DNA of 64,000 nt from Pontibacter actiniarum. Its GTDB lineage: Bacteria > Bacteroidota > Bacteroidia > Cytophagales > Hymenobacteraceae. Positions 1-9,733 of this stretch are shown here, one piece after another. The translations under genes and the position numbers were made by a program. How positions within the stretch are numbered: position 1 is the stretch's first letter; every line of letters starts with the position of its first letter. The DNA lies in assembly GCF_003585765.1 (NCBI RefSeq), contig NZ_CP021235.1, forward strand, positions 4,402,001 through 4,466,000, given 5' to 3'. The notes beneath the pieces were generated by a model. The model searched no databases, was not told the origin of the DNA, and saw only the letters and a program-made list of their open reading frames with translations.

Positions 1-1704
1 CGCCTCAGGTACGCGCAAGGCGGTGTTCTGCGTTGTTTCGGCCTGGAGGAGCAACCACTCGTCAGGGTCAGTAACGATGCGTTGCACAGGCCCCTGCACC
101 TGTACAAGAAAAGCCTCTACGGGCTTGCGCTGCTGCACACGTATAACAGAGGTGCCGCTGGCGGTTACGATGCCAAAGGCTACATCAGAGCGGAAAAAAG
201 GCGTAGTGCCACTGGTTGTTTGGGTGCTCTGTATCAGTACACGGCTGTCCTCCTGGTTCCACTCCACGCTATAGATGGGGTAGCCGTTGCCCTCATACCA
301 CTGCTCAAAAAAGTAATCCAGCTCCTTCCCCGAAACGTCTTCCATCACCTTCTGCAGGTCAGAGGTATTCGCTGTGCCTCCCCCGAAACGCTGCTGGTAC
401 TCCCGCAGCCCCCGGAAAAACACGTCATCGTTATTTAACTCAAAGCGTAGCATGTGCACCACGCTAGCTCCTTTCCTGTAGCTCAGGCTGCTGTCGAAGA
501 TCCGGCTTACGTTGGTGGTGTCCTCTACCTTCAGGCTGCCGAAGGGCCGCTGGCGCGCTGAGGCGTGCGCATCTTTCATCCATCTGCTTGCCGCCTCGTT
601 ACTGACGGGCTTTAAGGCTAAGTACTCCGCGTAGGAGGCAAAGCCCTCGTTCAGCCAGATGTCCTGCCAGCTGGCGCAGGTTACGTTGTCGCCAAACCAC
701 TGGTGGGCCAGCTCATGTGCTGTAAGGGTAAAGAAGAAGCCGCTTTGGGTTGTCATGGTTTGGTGCTCCATGCCGCCGCCGATCGGGGCCATGCTGTGGC
801 CGTACTTCTCCCTGTAAAACGGGTACAGCCCGAACAACTCCGAGAACTGCTCCAGAAAGCGAGCCGTGTTGTCAATCTCCTGCCGGTAGGCCTGCAAGGC
901 ACCGCCCCGGTACACATAGTTTAGAATAGGGATGGGGGCAGGAGCGCCAGCAGGGTGGGCAGACAGCAGGTACTCCTCGTAGTCTGACACGGCCACAGAC
1001 ACCAGGTAATAGTCAATCGGGTACCGCGATTTCCATTCGTGGCGCCTTCTGCCGTCGGGTAAGTCTGCCACGCGCGTGAGCAGGCCATTGGAGCCTACCT
1101 TGTTCTCGGCGGACGTGGTAACGAACACGTGTACAGAGTCGGCTTTGTCGGTCAGCACCTGCTTGGTGGGCCACCATTCGTAGGCTGCGTAGGGCTCGCT
1201 CAGGCTCCAGGTAACGGAGTTGCCCCACTGCGGCTCTACGGCGGTGTTAAAGCCGTTGCCAACAGCTGCGCCTCCTCCCGACGGCGCGGTGCCTTTGTAG
1301 TAGATAACTGCCGTAACAGGCTGTGCCGCCGCTACCGGGGCAGAGAGGGCCACGGCTACATCGCCTCCCTGGCGCGTTATACTTGTTTCGCGCCGCCCGT
1401 TCACCACCACCGAATCTATCTGGAAGTTCTGGTGCAGCTCAAAGGCGAAGGTGCCAAGTGGCTGCCGCGCCTGCGCCTGGAGCGTAACATCACCGGCAAT
1501 GTACCGGCTGTTGCGCTCCAGCTGTAGGTTTAGCCTGTAAAAGGTTATGTCGTAGCGGTTCATCAGCTGCTGGTGCTCGGGTGTGGCAGTCGCTTTTCGC
1601 TGAAGGGCATGGGTGCGGCTCTCAGCGCAGCTTATACTTTGGGCCGAGGCGGCGGAACTGTGCAGAAGCAGGTAAGGCAGTAGCAGGAGTATGGTTCGCA
1701 GCAT
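1..1704 (-). CDS. M1 family metallopeptidase (aminopeptidase N type), C-terminus beyond the window
   Basis: Zinc aminopeptidase expected to trim N-terminal residues from peptides in the periplasm or outside the cell. The reading frame is open for 568 codons from ATG at 1704 to the window edge, so the C-terminal end is missing. Residues 1-21 form a Sec signal peptide ending in ASAQ. Near residue 310 is GGGMEHQT, a variant of the family's GxMEN substrate-anchoring motif. Near residue 330 is HELAHQW, followed 18 residues later by the Glu of NEGFASYAEY, which completes the HExxH-18-E zinc site. The Tyr of SLSYRKGAS fits the transition-state tyrosine. Family assignment is firm; substrate preference cannot be read. 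It starts 138 bp from the TraB-family stop and is separated from it by a terminator. Confidence 0.93.
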   Translation of the reverse strand, partial: MLRTILLLLPYLLLHSSAASAQSISCAESRTHALQRKATATPEHQQLMNRYDITFYRLNLQLERNSRYIAGDVTLQAQARQPLGTFAFELHQNFQIDSVVVNGRRETSITRQGGDVAVALSAPVAAAQPVTAVIYYKGTAPSGGGAAVGNGFNTAVEPQWGNSVTWSLSEPYAAYEWWPTKQVLTDKADSVHVFVTTSAENKVGSNGLLTRVADLPDGRRRHEWKSRYPIDYYLVSVAVSDYEEYLLSAHPAGAPAPIPILNYVYRGGALQAYRQEIDNTARFLEQFSELFGLYPFYREKYGHSMAPIGGGMEHQTMTTQSGFFFTLTAHELAHQWFGDNVTCASWQDIWLNEGFASYAEYLALKPVSNEAASRWMKDAHASARQRPFGSLKVEDTTNVSRIFDSSLSYRKGASVVHMLRFELNNDDVFFRGLREYQQRFGGGTANTSDLQKVMEDVSGKELDYFFEQWYEGNGYPIYSVEWNQEDSRVLIQSTQTTSGTTPFFRSDVAFGIVTASGTSVIRVQQRKPVEAFLVQVQGPVQRIVTDPDEWLLLQAETTQNTALRVPEA

Positions 1705-1782
1705 GTTCTCTGGCTTTAAGTATAGCGCGGTGTGCTGGTACAGGGTCAGGAGGAAAGCTCTTTATACATACGCAGAAAGCAA

Positions 1783-1816
1783 AAAGGCAGGTACCGCCTG
1801 AGCGCTGCCTGCCTTT
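1783..1816 (-). terminator. Intrinsic terminator of the TraB/GumN gene
   Basis: Nine-base perfect arms AAAGGCAGG (1783-1791) and CCTGCCTTT (1808-1816). Read on the minus strand the hairpin lies 26 bases after the stop at 1842 and runs into TTTTTGCTTTC. It separates this gene from the M1 peptidase downstream. Confidence 0.7.
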
Positions 1817-1841
1817 CTGTGTTTTATAGTTTACGCGGGGG

Positions 1842-2726
1842 CTACCTGTTTACGGGAGTCACTTTGTAGCCTTGCCTGCGCAGCAGCGCCACCACGCCGT
1901 TTTCGCCGGTTAGGTGCCCGGCACCTACGGCAAAGAAGGTCGGCTTGTCCTTGGCCATTTGCTCCAAAACTGGAATCCACTTCTCGTTACGCCGCACCAG
2001 AAACACTTCCTTGAACTTCCTGTAATCCTCCTCGGTATAATCCTGCTTCATCAGCTCTTCCAACCCTTTCAGGTCTTGTGCCAGGTACAGGTCCACCATT
2101 TTGTGGTAAGCCGCTTTAGAACGGGGGATGTCGCGCACCGTTCGTACCAGCATATCCGCGTACAGGTCGTTTGGCAGCATATCCACCACATCCATCTGCT
2201 CTTTTATGGTTTCAATGCCCAGCACCTCCTTCTGCTGTGCGTGTGCCAGTTCCATCAGCTTCTGCTCGTAGGACGCCGGTGTGCAGTCCGTCAGGTTGGC
2301 CAGTAGCATCGTCTGAAGTATAAAAGGCTTCATGTTATCCATGTACAGGAGGTTTACGCCCATCTTAACCGAGAAGTAATCCAGGAGCAGGTTGTACTCC
2401 TCTTCGCTGAACATTGCCCGCAGCGACTGCCCCTCGGGCAGTACGGCAAACTGCATCATCTGCGCCATCATGTGTGGGTCGTCCATGTCCAGCTCCAGTG
2501 TCAGTTGCTCTGTCTGGCGCATCTTTTCCTGCAGTGCCTCTGGTAGTACCATCCTTTCCGGGCACACCGCGTGGATGGTGCCGTACAGGTAGGACGGCTT
2601 TTGCAGACCATTGCCGGATATTTGCCACAGCAGCGCGTTTTCGACTTTATTGCCGCCTGCCAGTGCAGGCAGGGCGTGTGCCAGCACCAGTAACAGTGTC
2701 AGCAGCAGGTTTTGCGTTCTCTTCAT
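1842..2726 (-). CDS. TraB/GumN family protein
   Basis: 294-residue exported protein of the TraB/GumN (PF01963) family. Residues 1-24 form a signal peptide ending in LPALAG. The family core is visible: LYGTIHAVCPE near residue 50 (the conserved GT-H element), an LGIETI segment near residue 170 and the C-terminal GAGHLTGENGV motif near residue 270. The GT-H and GAGH motifs are shared with Tiki-type metalloproteases, so a peptidase-like activity is possible but not shown. Length is normal for bacterial GumN-type proteins. It is monocistronic, with a terminator after it and a long intergenic region before it. Confidence 0.88.
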   Translation of the reverse strand: MKRTQNLLLTLLLVLAHALPALAGGNKVENALLWQISGNGLQKPSYLYGTIHAVCPERMVLPEALQEKMRQTEQLTLELDMDDPHMMAQMMQFAVLPEGQSLRAMFSEEEYNLLLDYFSVKMGVNLLYMDNMKPFILQTMLLANLTDCTPASYEQKLMELAHAQQKEVLGIETIKEQMDVVDMLPNDLYADMLVRTVRDIPRSKAAYHKMVDLYLAQDLKGLEELMKQDYTEEDYRKFKEVFLVRRNEKWIPVLEQMAKDKPTFFAVGAGHLTGENGVVALLRRQGYKVTPVNR

Positions 2727-3426
2727 GCGTCCTTGGTTGTGGTGGCTAAGATAAGCATTTTCCTGCTGCTATGAAGTGCGGCTCTCCTGCGGCAATGCGT
2801 TGGCGGCTTGCCTGCTTTCCTGGTGCAGGAAGTGAGGTGCTGCTCTTTAGCCCTGCCTGCCTCTCTTCGTAATTTATACTGTTTTAAACAAGGTTGTGAA
2901 AATTGCTTTGCTTTAGGATATGCTTAGCAGGCATGAGGTGCTTAAAGCACTTCCGTCAGACTTTCCACTGCTTTAGTGTTAAAACACTTTTGTTCTACTC
3001 GTTCTAGCTTCAGTCTCCAAGCCTGGGAGTAGAGTGCCTTTTTACTTGCCTGGAATGGAAGTTTGTAAAAAGGATTATTAATATGTAAATCTATATCCTT
3101 CTATTATTTCCGGGTGGAATAATTGGTATAGTGCAATTTTTTTGACGTTAGTGTGTTTTAACATTGATGTTGTGTTTCTAACAGGCGTTGAAATGTTGTT
3201 AATATTGATGTGTCTATAAAATCAGGTATATGGTTGATTTTCAAAAGGGGATGGTGGTGTTTGGTAAGGAGGGGGTATTCTGTTTTAAGGTAGTTAATTG
3301 TGTTTAACAGGTAGAGGTTAATTTAAATTAAATATATTTATTTGTGTTTGCTGCGTTATTGTTCAAAATAGTTATATTGGGTCTTGCAACATAATCTAAC
3401 CAATTCTCACCTTAAAAAATCATTTT
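2727..3426. other. 700-bp intergenic region between divergent genes
   Basis: No gene is seen. The first 150 bases are GC-rich like the neighbouring coding DNA; from about 2870 the sequence turns strongly AT-rich. It holds a small palindrome AGTGTT-aa-AACACT at 2975-2988 and a 14-base perfect palindrome TTAATTTAAATTAA at 3318-3331, 16 bases before the candidate -33 element of the SusC gene. These may be regulator sites for the susC/D operon, but nothing tests this here. Confidence 0.5.
3347..3380 (+). promoter_or_regulatory. Candidate Bacteroidetes-type promoter of susC/D pair 1
   Basis: TTTG at 3347-3350 and TATATTGG at 3373-3380 resemble the Bacteroidetes -33 TTTG and -7 TAnnTTTG elements. 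The spacing is 22 bases, and one base of the -7 element deviates. They lie 47 bases before the SusC start codon. Assignment is by consensus only. Confidence 0.3.
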
Positions 3427-6246
3427 ATGAGAAAACTTTTACTATTAAGCTTTGCTTTGGTTTTTGCCTTGCTGCAGCAAGTGCAGGCTCAAAGCAAAAC
3501 AGTGACAGGAAGAGTAACTTCGGCAGCTACTGGAGATGCTTTGCCGGGGGTTACAGTGCTGGCAAAAGGTACTACTGTCGGTACCGCAACATCTGCGGAT
3601 GGGTCTTACTCAATAAACGTTCCAGCAAATACAAATGCGTTGCTGTTTCGGTATGTCGGGTACGAAGCGAAGGATGTGTCCATTGATAACCGCTCCGTTA
3701 TCAATGTGGCCTTAGAAACTGATACCAGGCAATTAGAGGAGGTTGTAATTACAGGTCAGGGTGTCGGTATTCAGAAGAAGCGCCTGTCCACCACTGTTGA
3801 TGTAATCACTGCAGAAGAGCTGCGTAAAACTCCGACTGTTAGGCTTGACCAGGTGCTACAGTCTAAGTTGCCTAGTACTCAAATTCAATTGAATTCTGGG
3901 CAGCCAGGAACAGCGTCAATTATCCGTTCGCGTGGTGTGTCTTCTGCCAATGGCTCTACAACGCCTGTGATTTACATTGATGGCGTGCGTGCTGATAACC
4001 TAAATACTGCCTCTGCTCTCGGGATCGGCACAGGGGGAGCGCAAAGTAGTGCTCTGGCTGATATTCCGGTAGAGAACATTGAAAGGATAGAGTTTATAAA
4101 AGGTGGTGCGGCAACAACTCTGTATGGAGCAGATGCCGCTAATGGAGTTATTCAAATCTTTACAAAGAAAGGGACAGCAGGGCCGGGTAGGGTTACTTTC
4201 GAGACCCAGCTGGGAACAATGGTAGGAACGACTGACTATCTAAAGTACGAAGAGACTGCTGACTACATTTTCGATCCCGGCCTTGTGCAAAGCTATCGCT
4301 TAGGTTTTGATGGCGGCGGTGAAAACGCTACTTACAGCTTCTCTGGCAATATGTATGATGATGACGGGTTCAGGCCTAATAACGACCAGACGCGCTATAA
4401 CCTAAGGGGTACAGTGTCTGCAAAGGTGAACAGCAAGTTGCGTTATACAGGCTCGGTTGGTTTTACTAGAACCTCCTTTAAGCGGGACTATAACGCCAAC
4501 ACAAGTGCAGCGACCTTTGCCAACCTAGAGACGGGCGCATACGGGGAGCTGTCGGAGCTAACTGCTGAAGAGCAGGTAGAGGTTCAAGCAACTGTTGATG
4601 CAATCCAAGATAACATATACGTTAATGAATTTGTAAACCGGGTACAGACATCACATGCTGTCGAATATAATCCGATTGATAAAGTTACTGTTAATGCAGT
4701 TGTTGGTTTGGACTCCAGAAACAGCGAACAGAAAGAGATTTACTCAAACGCTTTGGATATTGCCTTAGGAAACGCTGCAAATGAGGGTGATGAAGGGTCT
4801 ATAAGTGTAGCTACAAGAAGTTTCTTGGGTATTACAGGAACCGTGAATGCACAGTACAAAGAAGAGGTAGGTGACTTCTCCTTTATTACAACTTTGGGTA
4901 CTCAGTTTTTTAGAAACGAGGATAGGCAGCTGCGATTAGACGCTAGCAGAGTTACTGAAGGCTCGCAGTCTGTAAACAACTCTGCTGAGGTGCTTGGCGA
5001 AGACTTTATCAGTACTTTAACGAACTACGGTTTCTATGGCCAAGAAAACATCGGTTTTAAGAATCGGTACTTCTTAGAGTTTGGACTCCGGGCAGATGGA
5101 AATTCGGCTTTCGGTGAAGAAATCGGCTTACAGTATTTCCCTAAAGTGGGTGTGTCTTACGACGTTTCATCTGAAGAATACTTTAAAGCAATACCTGCTG
5201 AAATCATTACGAACCTAAAACTTAGAGCGAACTACGGCGAGGCTGGTAATTTCCCTCCTGCCTTTAGCAGGGACAGGTTAGTTGAAGTTAACTCAGTTCT
5301 TGGCGTTGCAACTTACACTTTTGGTCAGCCTGGCGATCCGGAGCTGAAGCCGGAAAGAACGAAGACCTTTGAGGTTGGTGGAGACCTGGGTTTGTTCAGA
5401 AACAGACTAAATTTTAGTGTCACCTTCTATAAGGCCACAACAGAGGATGCTTTGTTTAACGCACCTTTTGCTCCTTCAACAGGCCAGAACAACCAATTGC
5501 GAAACTTAGGGGAGATAGAAAACAAGGGCTTCGAGTTTTCTGCAAATGCTGTTATAGTGGACAATGATAATTTTAGACTAAGCTATAACGCATCGGTTAA
5601 TAAGAATGAAAACGTAGTGCTAAGCTCTGGTGGGGCACCTGAGTTTGTGATTGGTGGGTTTACGTTCTTGGGCTCTTTTGTGAAAGAGGGGTTGCCTGTT
5701 GGCTACTTCCGAGGAGGAAATCCAGTGTTTGACGAAGAAGGTAACTTTGTTGAGTCAGTTGCAAACGATAACCTTGGTTCGGCTCAGCCAGAGGTGTTCG
5801 GTAACACAGGCATAAGTGCAACCTTGTTTAACAGGTTAACTCTAGATGTAAATGCTGCCTATCAGGTTGGAGCGCAAGGTGTGAACGTAGATGAGGTGCT
5901 GCGCTTCTTTGCAGGGTTGCAGGACGACAGAATACCCGAGCCAGCTTTAGATCAGGCGAGCTTCTTCGATTTGGCCGGAGTTTGGGTAGAAGACACTGAC
6001 TTTTTCAAAGTAAGAAACATCGCTCTGTCATATAGAGTGCCAGAGAGGTTCTACGGTAATGTCTTCAAAGGTATGGAGATTGGCTTCAATGCTATCAACC
6101 CCCTGAACTTTGTATCCTCAAACTTCGACCCCGAGGTTACCGGCGCAGGTGCTAGAAGCCAGAACACAGTAACAGTGGGCGGGTTTGGCTTCGGTACTGA
6201 GTCAGCGCCTCGTCAGTTTTTAGGAACCCTCCGTTTCACATTTTAA
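3427..6246 (+). CDS. SusC/RagA family TonB-linked outer membrane protein (pair 1)
   Basis: 939-residue TonB-dependent transporter that would import a nutrient through the outer membrane together with the SusD-like lipoprotein encoded 12 bases downstream. Residues 1-22 are a signal peptide ending in VQAQ. Residues 24-105 form the carboxypeptidase-D regulatory-like domain (TVTGRVTSAATGDALPGV). The segment QLEEVVITG just after it is TonB-box-like. The plug domain follows (about 115-245, with SRGVSS and VIYIDGV), then a beta-barrel ending in Phe (LGTLRFTF). It is about 100 residues shorter than the second SusC here but looks complete. Codon use is AT-richer than that of the flanking enzymes. The substrate is not visible; neighbours suggest peptides. 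Confidence 0.95.
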   Translation: MRKLLLLSFALVFALLQQVQAQSKTVTGRVTSAATGDALPGVTVLAKGTTVGTATSADGSYSINVPANTNALLFRYVGYEAKDVSIDNRSVINVALETDTRQLEEVVITGQGVGIQKKRLSTTVDVITAEELRKTPTVRLDQVLQSKLPSTQIQLNSGQPGTASIIRSRGVSSANGSTTPVIYIDGVRADNLNTASALGIGTGGAQSSALADIPVENIERIEFIKGGAATTLYGADAANGVIQIFTKKGTAGPGRVTFETQLGTMVGTTDYLKYEETADYIFDPGLVQSYRLGFDGGGENATYSFSGNMYDDDGFRPNNDQTRYNLRGTVSAKVNSKLRYTGSVGFTRTSFKRDYNANTSAATFANLETGAYGELSELTAEEQVEVQATVDAIQDNIYVNEFVNRVQTSHAVEYNPIDKVTVNAVVGLDSRNSEQKEIYSNALDIALGNAANEGDEGSISVATRSFLGITGTVNAQYKEEVGDFSFITTLGTQFFRNEDRQLRLDASRVTEGSQSVNNSAEVLGEDFISTLTNYGFYGQENIGFKNRYFLEFGLRADGNSAFGEEIGLQYFPKVGVSYDVSSEEYFKAIPAEIITNLKLRANYGEAGNFPPAFSRDRLVEVNSVLGVATYTFGQPGDPELKPERTKTFEVGGDLGLFRNRLNFSVTFYKATTEDALFNAPFAPSTGQNNQLRNLGEIENKGFEFSANAVIVDNDNFRLSYNASVNKNENVVLSSGGAPEFVIGGFTFLGSFVKEGLPVGYFRGGNPVFDEEGNFVESVANDNLGSAQPEVFGNTGISATLFNRLTLDVNAAYQVGAQGVNVDEVLRFFAGLQDDRIPEPALDQASFFDLAGVWVEDTDFFKVRNIALSYRVPERFYGNVFKGMEIGFNAINPLNFVSSNFDPEVTGAGARSQNTVTVGGFGFGTESAPRQFLGTLRFTF

Positions 6247-6258
6247 TTAAAAGGAATC

Positions 6259-7707
6259 ATGAAAAAGAAAATTATATATATCGGTTTAATTGGCTCCTTA
6301 ACGCTGACCGCAGGGTGTGAATTGCTTGACCCCACGGAAGTGGTTAACCCAAACCTTACTGAGGAAGCTATTCTAGCTACAAGTAACCCTATGGTTGCAT
6401 GGTTAGCAGGTGTGGAGAGGCAAGCGGCGATAGTGCTAAACAACTATGTTACGATTTCAGAGATTGCCTCTGATAATTATGTTAATACTAAAACTTTCTA
6501 CAATCAAAGCTTAGATAAGCTGGAAATTAAGTTTAAGGATTCTGATATAAACGCAGCACAGTTTGCCATCGCTGATCTTAGAGAGTCTGCGGTGTATGGG
6601 CTAACAAAAGTGCTTCCTGCGGATGAGAACACAACTGCCGATCAAGAAGCAGAGTTATACTTCTTCAAGGGGTATGCAGAGCTCTTGGCAGGGGAGTTGT
6701 TTGTGGCGTTGCCCGCTGAGCCTTTAGGTCCTGCTCTTGCACCAGAGGAAAACATCCGGCTCGCAATTGAAGACTTTGAGAAGGCTCTGACGCTGACGAC
6801 AAATGCTGATAGAAAGGCTGGATACAATATTGCCCTTGCCCGTGCTTATTATAGACTTGGCGATAAAGACAATGCTAAGAAGTATGCTGACAGCGCAATT
6901 GCGGCAAACCCGAACTATTTAAGAGTTGTGCAGTTTGATGATGCTAATGGGCCTAGTAATACCATGGAGGATGCTATTTTTGATAGAAATACGTTCGACG
7001 ACCTACAGCCCTTGCCCAGATTAGACTTTCTAGACCCTAAGTACAATGGAACAGGAGATACTGCGGATCCAATTGCTATTCTTAAAATAGAGGAGGCACA
7101 TTTAATCTTAGCAGAGGCTGCACTTGCTAATAATCAGTTGGAAGTGGCTAAGGGCAGTATGAAAAATGCTGTCTCTGTGGTTAAGGCACGTCAAGTGGAG
7201 ACGTTTAATGATGCTGCAGAAGGTCGCCCTCAGGCAACTCCACCATCCGTAAGCGCTGGCGACAGACCGGATCAGGCTGGTATTCTAGTTGCTGCAAGCC
7301 CTGCTGGAGCTCTGCGTGCCGGGTTGGTGCTTAATCGCCAAGCAGGAGCAGTTACTGTTCCTGCAGTTTCAGGCACATCAGTTACACCTGCAGAAATAGA
7401 TGCACTTTCGAGTGAGGACGCAGCGCTGCAAACGCTGTACCTCATGAGACAGGAAGTATTTATCGCGGAAGGAAGAAGAATGGTAGACCTGGGGGTTAGG
7501 TTCCCGGTTTCTGAAGTGGAGGCTTTAAGTAACCCTTTGATCACCAATGAGCAAACACAAGCCTTTGTTCCTTCCTTCATACCTGAAGGAGGGGTGATTG
7601 ACCAGTTTACCTATGATAAGTCTGCTAAAACAGTAGTGATTGATGTGAATCTGAACAGAGTGCTGGTTGAAAATAAGACTTCGCCTGCAGTGTTGCCTTT
7701 CCATTAG
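6259..7707 (+). CDS. SusD/RagB-like surface lipoprotein (pair 1)
   Basis: 482-residue partner of the SusC above. A lipoprotein signal ends in LTAGC (Cys20), and the mature N-terminus is ELLDPTE, acidic as expected for surface export. SusD proteins cap the SusC barrel from outside and help to bind ligand. The central region (about 130-225) carries TPR-like helices, for example YNIALARAYYRLGDKDNAKKY, as in the SusD fold. The C-terminal third contains RQEVFIAEGRRMVDLGVRFP, a typical SusD segment. It is translationally close to susC (12-bp gap) and is followed by a hairpin. Confidence 0.9.
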   Translation: MKKKIIYIGLIGSLTLTAGCELLDPTEVVNPNLTEEAILATSNPMVAWLAGVERQAAIVLNNYVTISEIASDNYVNTKTFYNQSLDKLEIKFKDSDINAAQFAIADLRESAVYGLTKVLPADENTTADQEAELYFFKGYAELLAGELFVALPAEPLGPALAPEENIRLAIEDFEKALTLTTNADRKAGYNIALARAYYRLGDKDNAKKYADSAIAANPNYLRVVQFDDANGPSNTMEDAIFDRNTFDDLQPLPRLDFLDPKYNGTGDTADPIAILKIEEAHLILAEAALANNQLEVAKGSMKNAVSVVKARQVETFNDAAEGRPQATPPSVSAGDRPDQAGILVAASPAGALRAGLVLNRQAGAVTVPAVSGTSVTPAEIDALSSEDAALQTLYLMRQEVFIAEGRRMVDLGVRFPVSEVEALSNPLITNEQTQAFVPSFIPEGGVIDQFTYDKSAKTVVIDVNLNRVLVENKTSPAVLPFH

Positions 7708-7845
7708 GCAGTACAAAGCTAGACCCTAACAGGAACTGTGCCTGAGGAATCCGGGCATTGGCTTCTGTTAAGGTTTAAGAAGTATACGTGCTTGAACAGC
7801 AGTAGAACCGCAGGTGTAACACAGAGCGGGTGCTGTTGCACAGGC

Positions 7846-7904
7846 TATCTCCATACGAAAAGAGGCAGGTACTGAATGTGCCTGCCTCTTTTCGTATGGA
7901 GATA
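7846..7904. terminator. Perfect 24-bp-stem inverted repeat between susD and amidase
   Basis: Arms 7846-7869 and 7881-7904 are exact reverse complements over 24 bases, with an 11-base loop. Each arm contains an AAAAGAGGCAGG or CCTGCCTCTTTT core, so the hairpin could terminate in either direction. It lies 138 bases after the susD stop and 37 bases before the amidase ATG, and should insulate the two. The stem is much longer than a terminator needs. Confidence 0.7.
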
Positions 7905-7941
7905 ATTCCCTATCTTAGAAAGCTGAACCATTAAACTTTAC

Positions 7942-9615
7942 ATGAAAAATAAAACCATTGCCCTGCTCGGTGTCGCCTGTTTTGTGTCAGGCGCATTTGT
8001 AGCCAGAGTGGCAGAAGATACGCTGACGGTAGCTACCCTGCAGGAGGCGCAGAAAGTAATAGGCCTGCGTTTTACAGAGGCCCAGCTAGACTCCGCTACA
8101 TCAGAGCTGGAAAGCTTTAGGAAAGACTATGAGGTGCTGCGCAGGCAGGAGCTGCCAAACAGCGTAGCGCCGGCTTTAGTGTTTAACCCGATTCCGGTCG
8201 GCTACACCTTCGAAACGGAGAGAACGCCTTTTGCAGCGGAGCGGCCGCAGAAGGTAACCTTGCCAAAAAAGCGGGAGGAGCTGGCGTTTTACACTATTCC
8301 GCAGCTGGCGGAACTGGTGCGAACACAGCAGATCAGCTCCGAAGAGCTGACAAAGTTCTACCTGGACCGACTGAAGAAGTACGGGCCTGCGCTGGAGTGT
8401 ATAACAACGCTCACAGAGGAGCTGGCGCTTCAGCAGGCACGGCAGGCAGACAAGGAAATAAAGGCGGGTAAGTATAAAGGCCTGCTGCACGGTATTCCCT
8501 TCGGTGTGAAAGACCTGCTCTCGACACGCAAGTATAAAACCACCTGGGGTGCCATGCCCTACAAAGACCAGGTGATTGACGAGGATGCCACGGTGGTGCA
8601 GCGCCTGCAGGATGCCGGTGGTGTGCTGGTGGCAAAAACCACCTTGGGTGCCTTAGCGATGGGAGATGTGTGGTACGGCGGCAAGACCCGCACACCCTGG
8701 GATATCTCCAAAGGCTCCAGCGGCTCCTCGGCAGGATCGGCGGCGGCGGTGGCAGGCGGTTTGCTGCCGTATGCCATCGGTACAGAAACACTCGGCTCTA
8801 TCGTGTCTCCGTCTACGGCTTGCGGCACGACAGGGCTTAGGCCGACGTTCGGCCGTGTGAGCCGCCACGGGGCCATGGCGCTAAGCTGGTCCATGGATAA
8901 AATCGGGCCTATTGCCCGCTCCGCCGAAGACTGCGCCATTGTGTTCAACGCCATCTACGGCCCGGACGGGAAAGACCAGTCGGTGTACGATGCGCCTTTC
9001 AACTACAACCAAAGTATAAACCCGAAGAAGCTGCGGGTAGGATACCTGAAAGACGACTTCGCCAGGAAGTACGGCTTCGCCGAGAACGACCAGGCAACGC
9101 TGGAGGCACTTCGCCAGGCAGGGGTGGAGCTGGTGCCGATTTCCTTGCCAGACCTGCCCGCCGGTGAACTGACACTGACGATATCGGTGGAGGGGGCTGC
9201 CGCTTTTGATGAACTCACCCGCAGTGGCCGCGACAGCCTGTTGGTGGCGCAGCACAAAAACGCGTGGCCGAACATCTTCCGCTCCGCCCGCTTTATACCT
9301 GCTGTAGAATACCTGCAGGCGCAGCGCGTGCGTAGCCTACTGGTGCAGCAAATGCAGGAGACGCTAAAAGACGTGGATGTGTACATCAGCCCCTCCTTCG
9401 CCAGCAACAATCTGGTGGTTACCAACCTGACGGGACACCCTTGCGTGGTGGTGCCGAACGGCTTCCAGAAGAACGGCATGCCTACCACTATTACTTTTAT
9501 GGGCAAACTCTTCGGTGAGGCCGAGCTGCTGAGCTTTGCCAAATTCTACCAGGGTATAACCCCGCACGACGAGCAGCACCCAAACATGGATTTTGGGAAG
9601 AAGAAAAAGTCCTGA
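7942..9615 (+). CDS. Exported amidase of the amidase-signature family
   Basis: 557-residue amide hydrolase with the Lys / cis-Ser / Ser triad. The Lys is in HGIPFGVKDLLS near residue 195. The Gly/Ser-rich stretch SKGSSGSSAGSAAAVA near 255-270 carries the cis-Ser. The nucleophile lies in GTETLGSIVSPS near 280-290. An N-terminal hydrophobic segment (residues 5-22) and a roughly 110-residue extension before the catalytic domain suggest export or membrane anchoring, a common form in Bacteroidetes. The extension may be a coiled segment, with SATSELESFRKDYEVLR inside it. Lying between two SusC/D pairs and next to a peptidase, it may deamidate or cleave imported peptides; the substrate is not known. 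It is not GatA: no gatB or gatC is nearby. Confidence 0.92.
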   Translation: MKNKTIALLGVACFVSGAFVARVAEDTLTVATLQEAQKVIGLRFTEAQLDSATSELESFRKDYEVLRRQELPNSVAPALVFNPIPVGYTFETERTPFAAERPQKVTLPKKREELAFYTIPQLAELVRTQQISSEELTKFYLDRLKKYGPALECITTLTEELALQQARQADKEIKAGKYKGLLHGIPFGVKDLLSTRKYKTTWGAMPYKDQVIDEDATVVQRLQDAGGVLVAKTTLGALAMGDVWYGGKTRTPWDISKGSSGSSAGSAAAVAGGLLPYAIGTETLGSIVSPSTACGTTGLRPTFGRVSRHGAMALSWSMDKIGPIARSAEDCAIVFNAIYGPDGKDQSVYDAPFNYNQSINPKKLRVGYLKDDFARKYGFAENDQATLEALRQAGVELVPISLPDLPAGELTLTISVEGAAAFDELTRSGRDSLLVAQHKNAWPNIFRSARFIPAVEYLQAQRVRSLLVQQMQETLKDVDVYISPSFASNNLVVTNLTGHPCVVVPNGFQKNGMPTTITFMGKLFGEAELLSFAKFYQGITPHDEQHPNMDFGKKKKS

Positions 9616-9622
9616 CGTGCAG

Positions 9623-9658
9623 CCGCTGCCTGGAAGAGCAACTTCTTAGGGGCAGCGG
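9623..9658 (+). terminator. Intrinsic terminator after the amidase gene
   Basis: Arms CCGCTGCC (9623-9630) and GGCAGCGG (9651-9658) pair over eight bases and are followed by TTTTGC. The hairpin starts 8 bases after the amidase stop. Confidence 0.6.
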
Positions 9659-9733
9659 TTTTGCTTCCTGTGTGTTTATACTTTAACTTGAGGGTTGATC
9701 GAATCGAAACAACCTTCATCTAACAAACCTATC

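Noticed and set aside
7942-9615. Glutamyl-tRNA amidotransferase subunit A (gatA)
   Set aside because: The amidase has an export or anchor segment, a long N-terminal extension and no gatB or gatC nearby.
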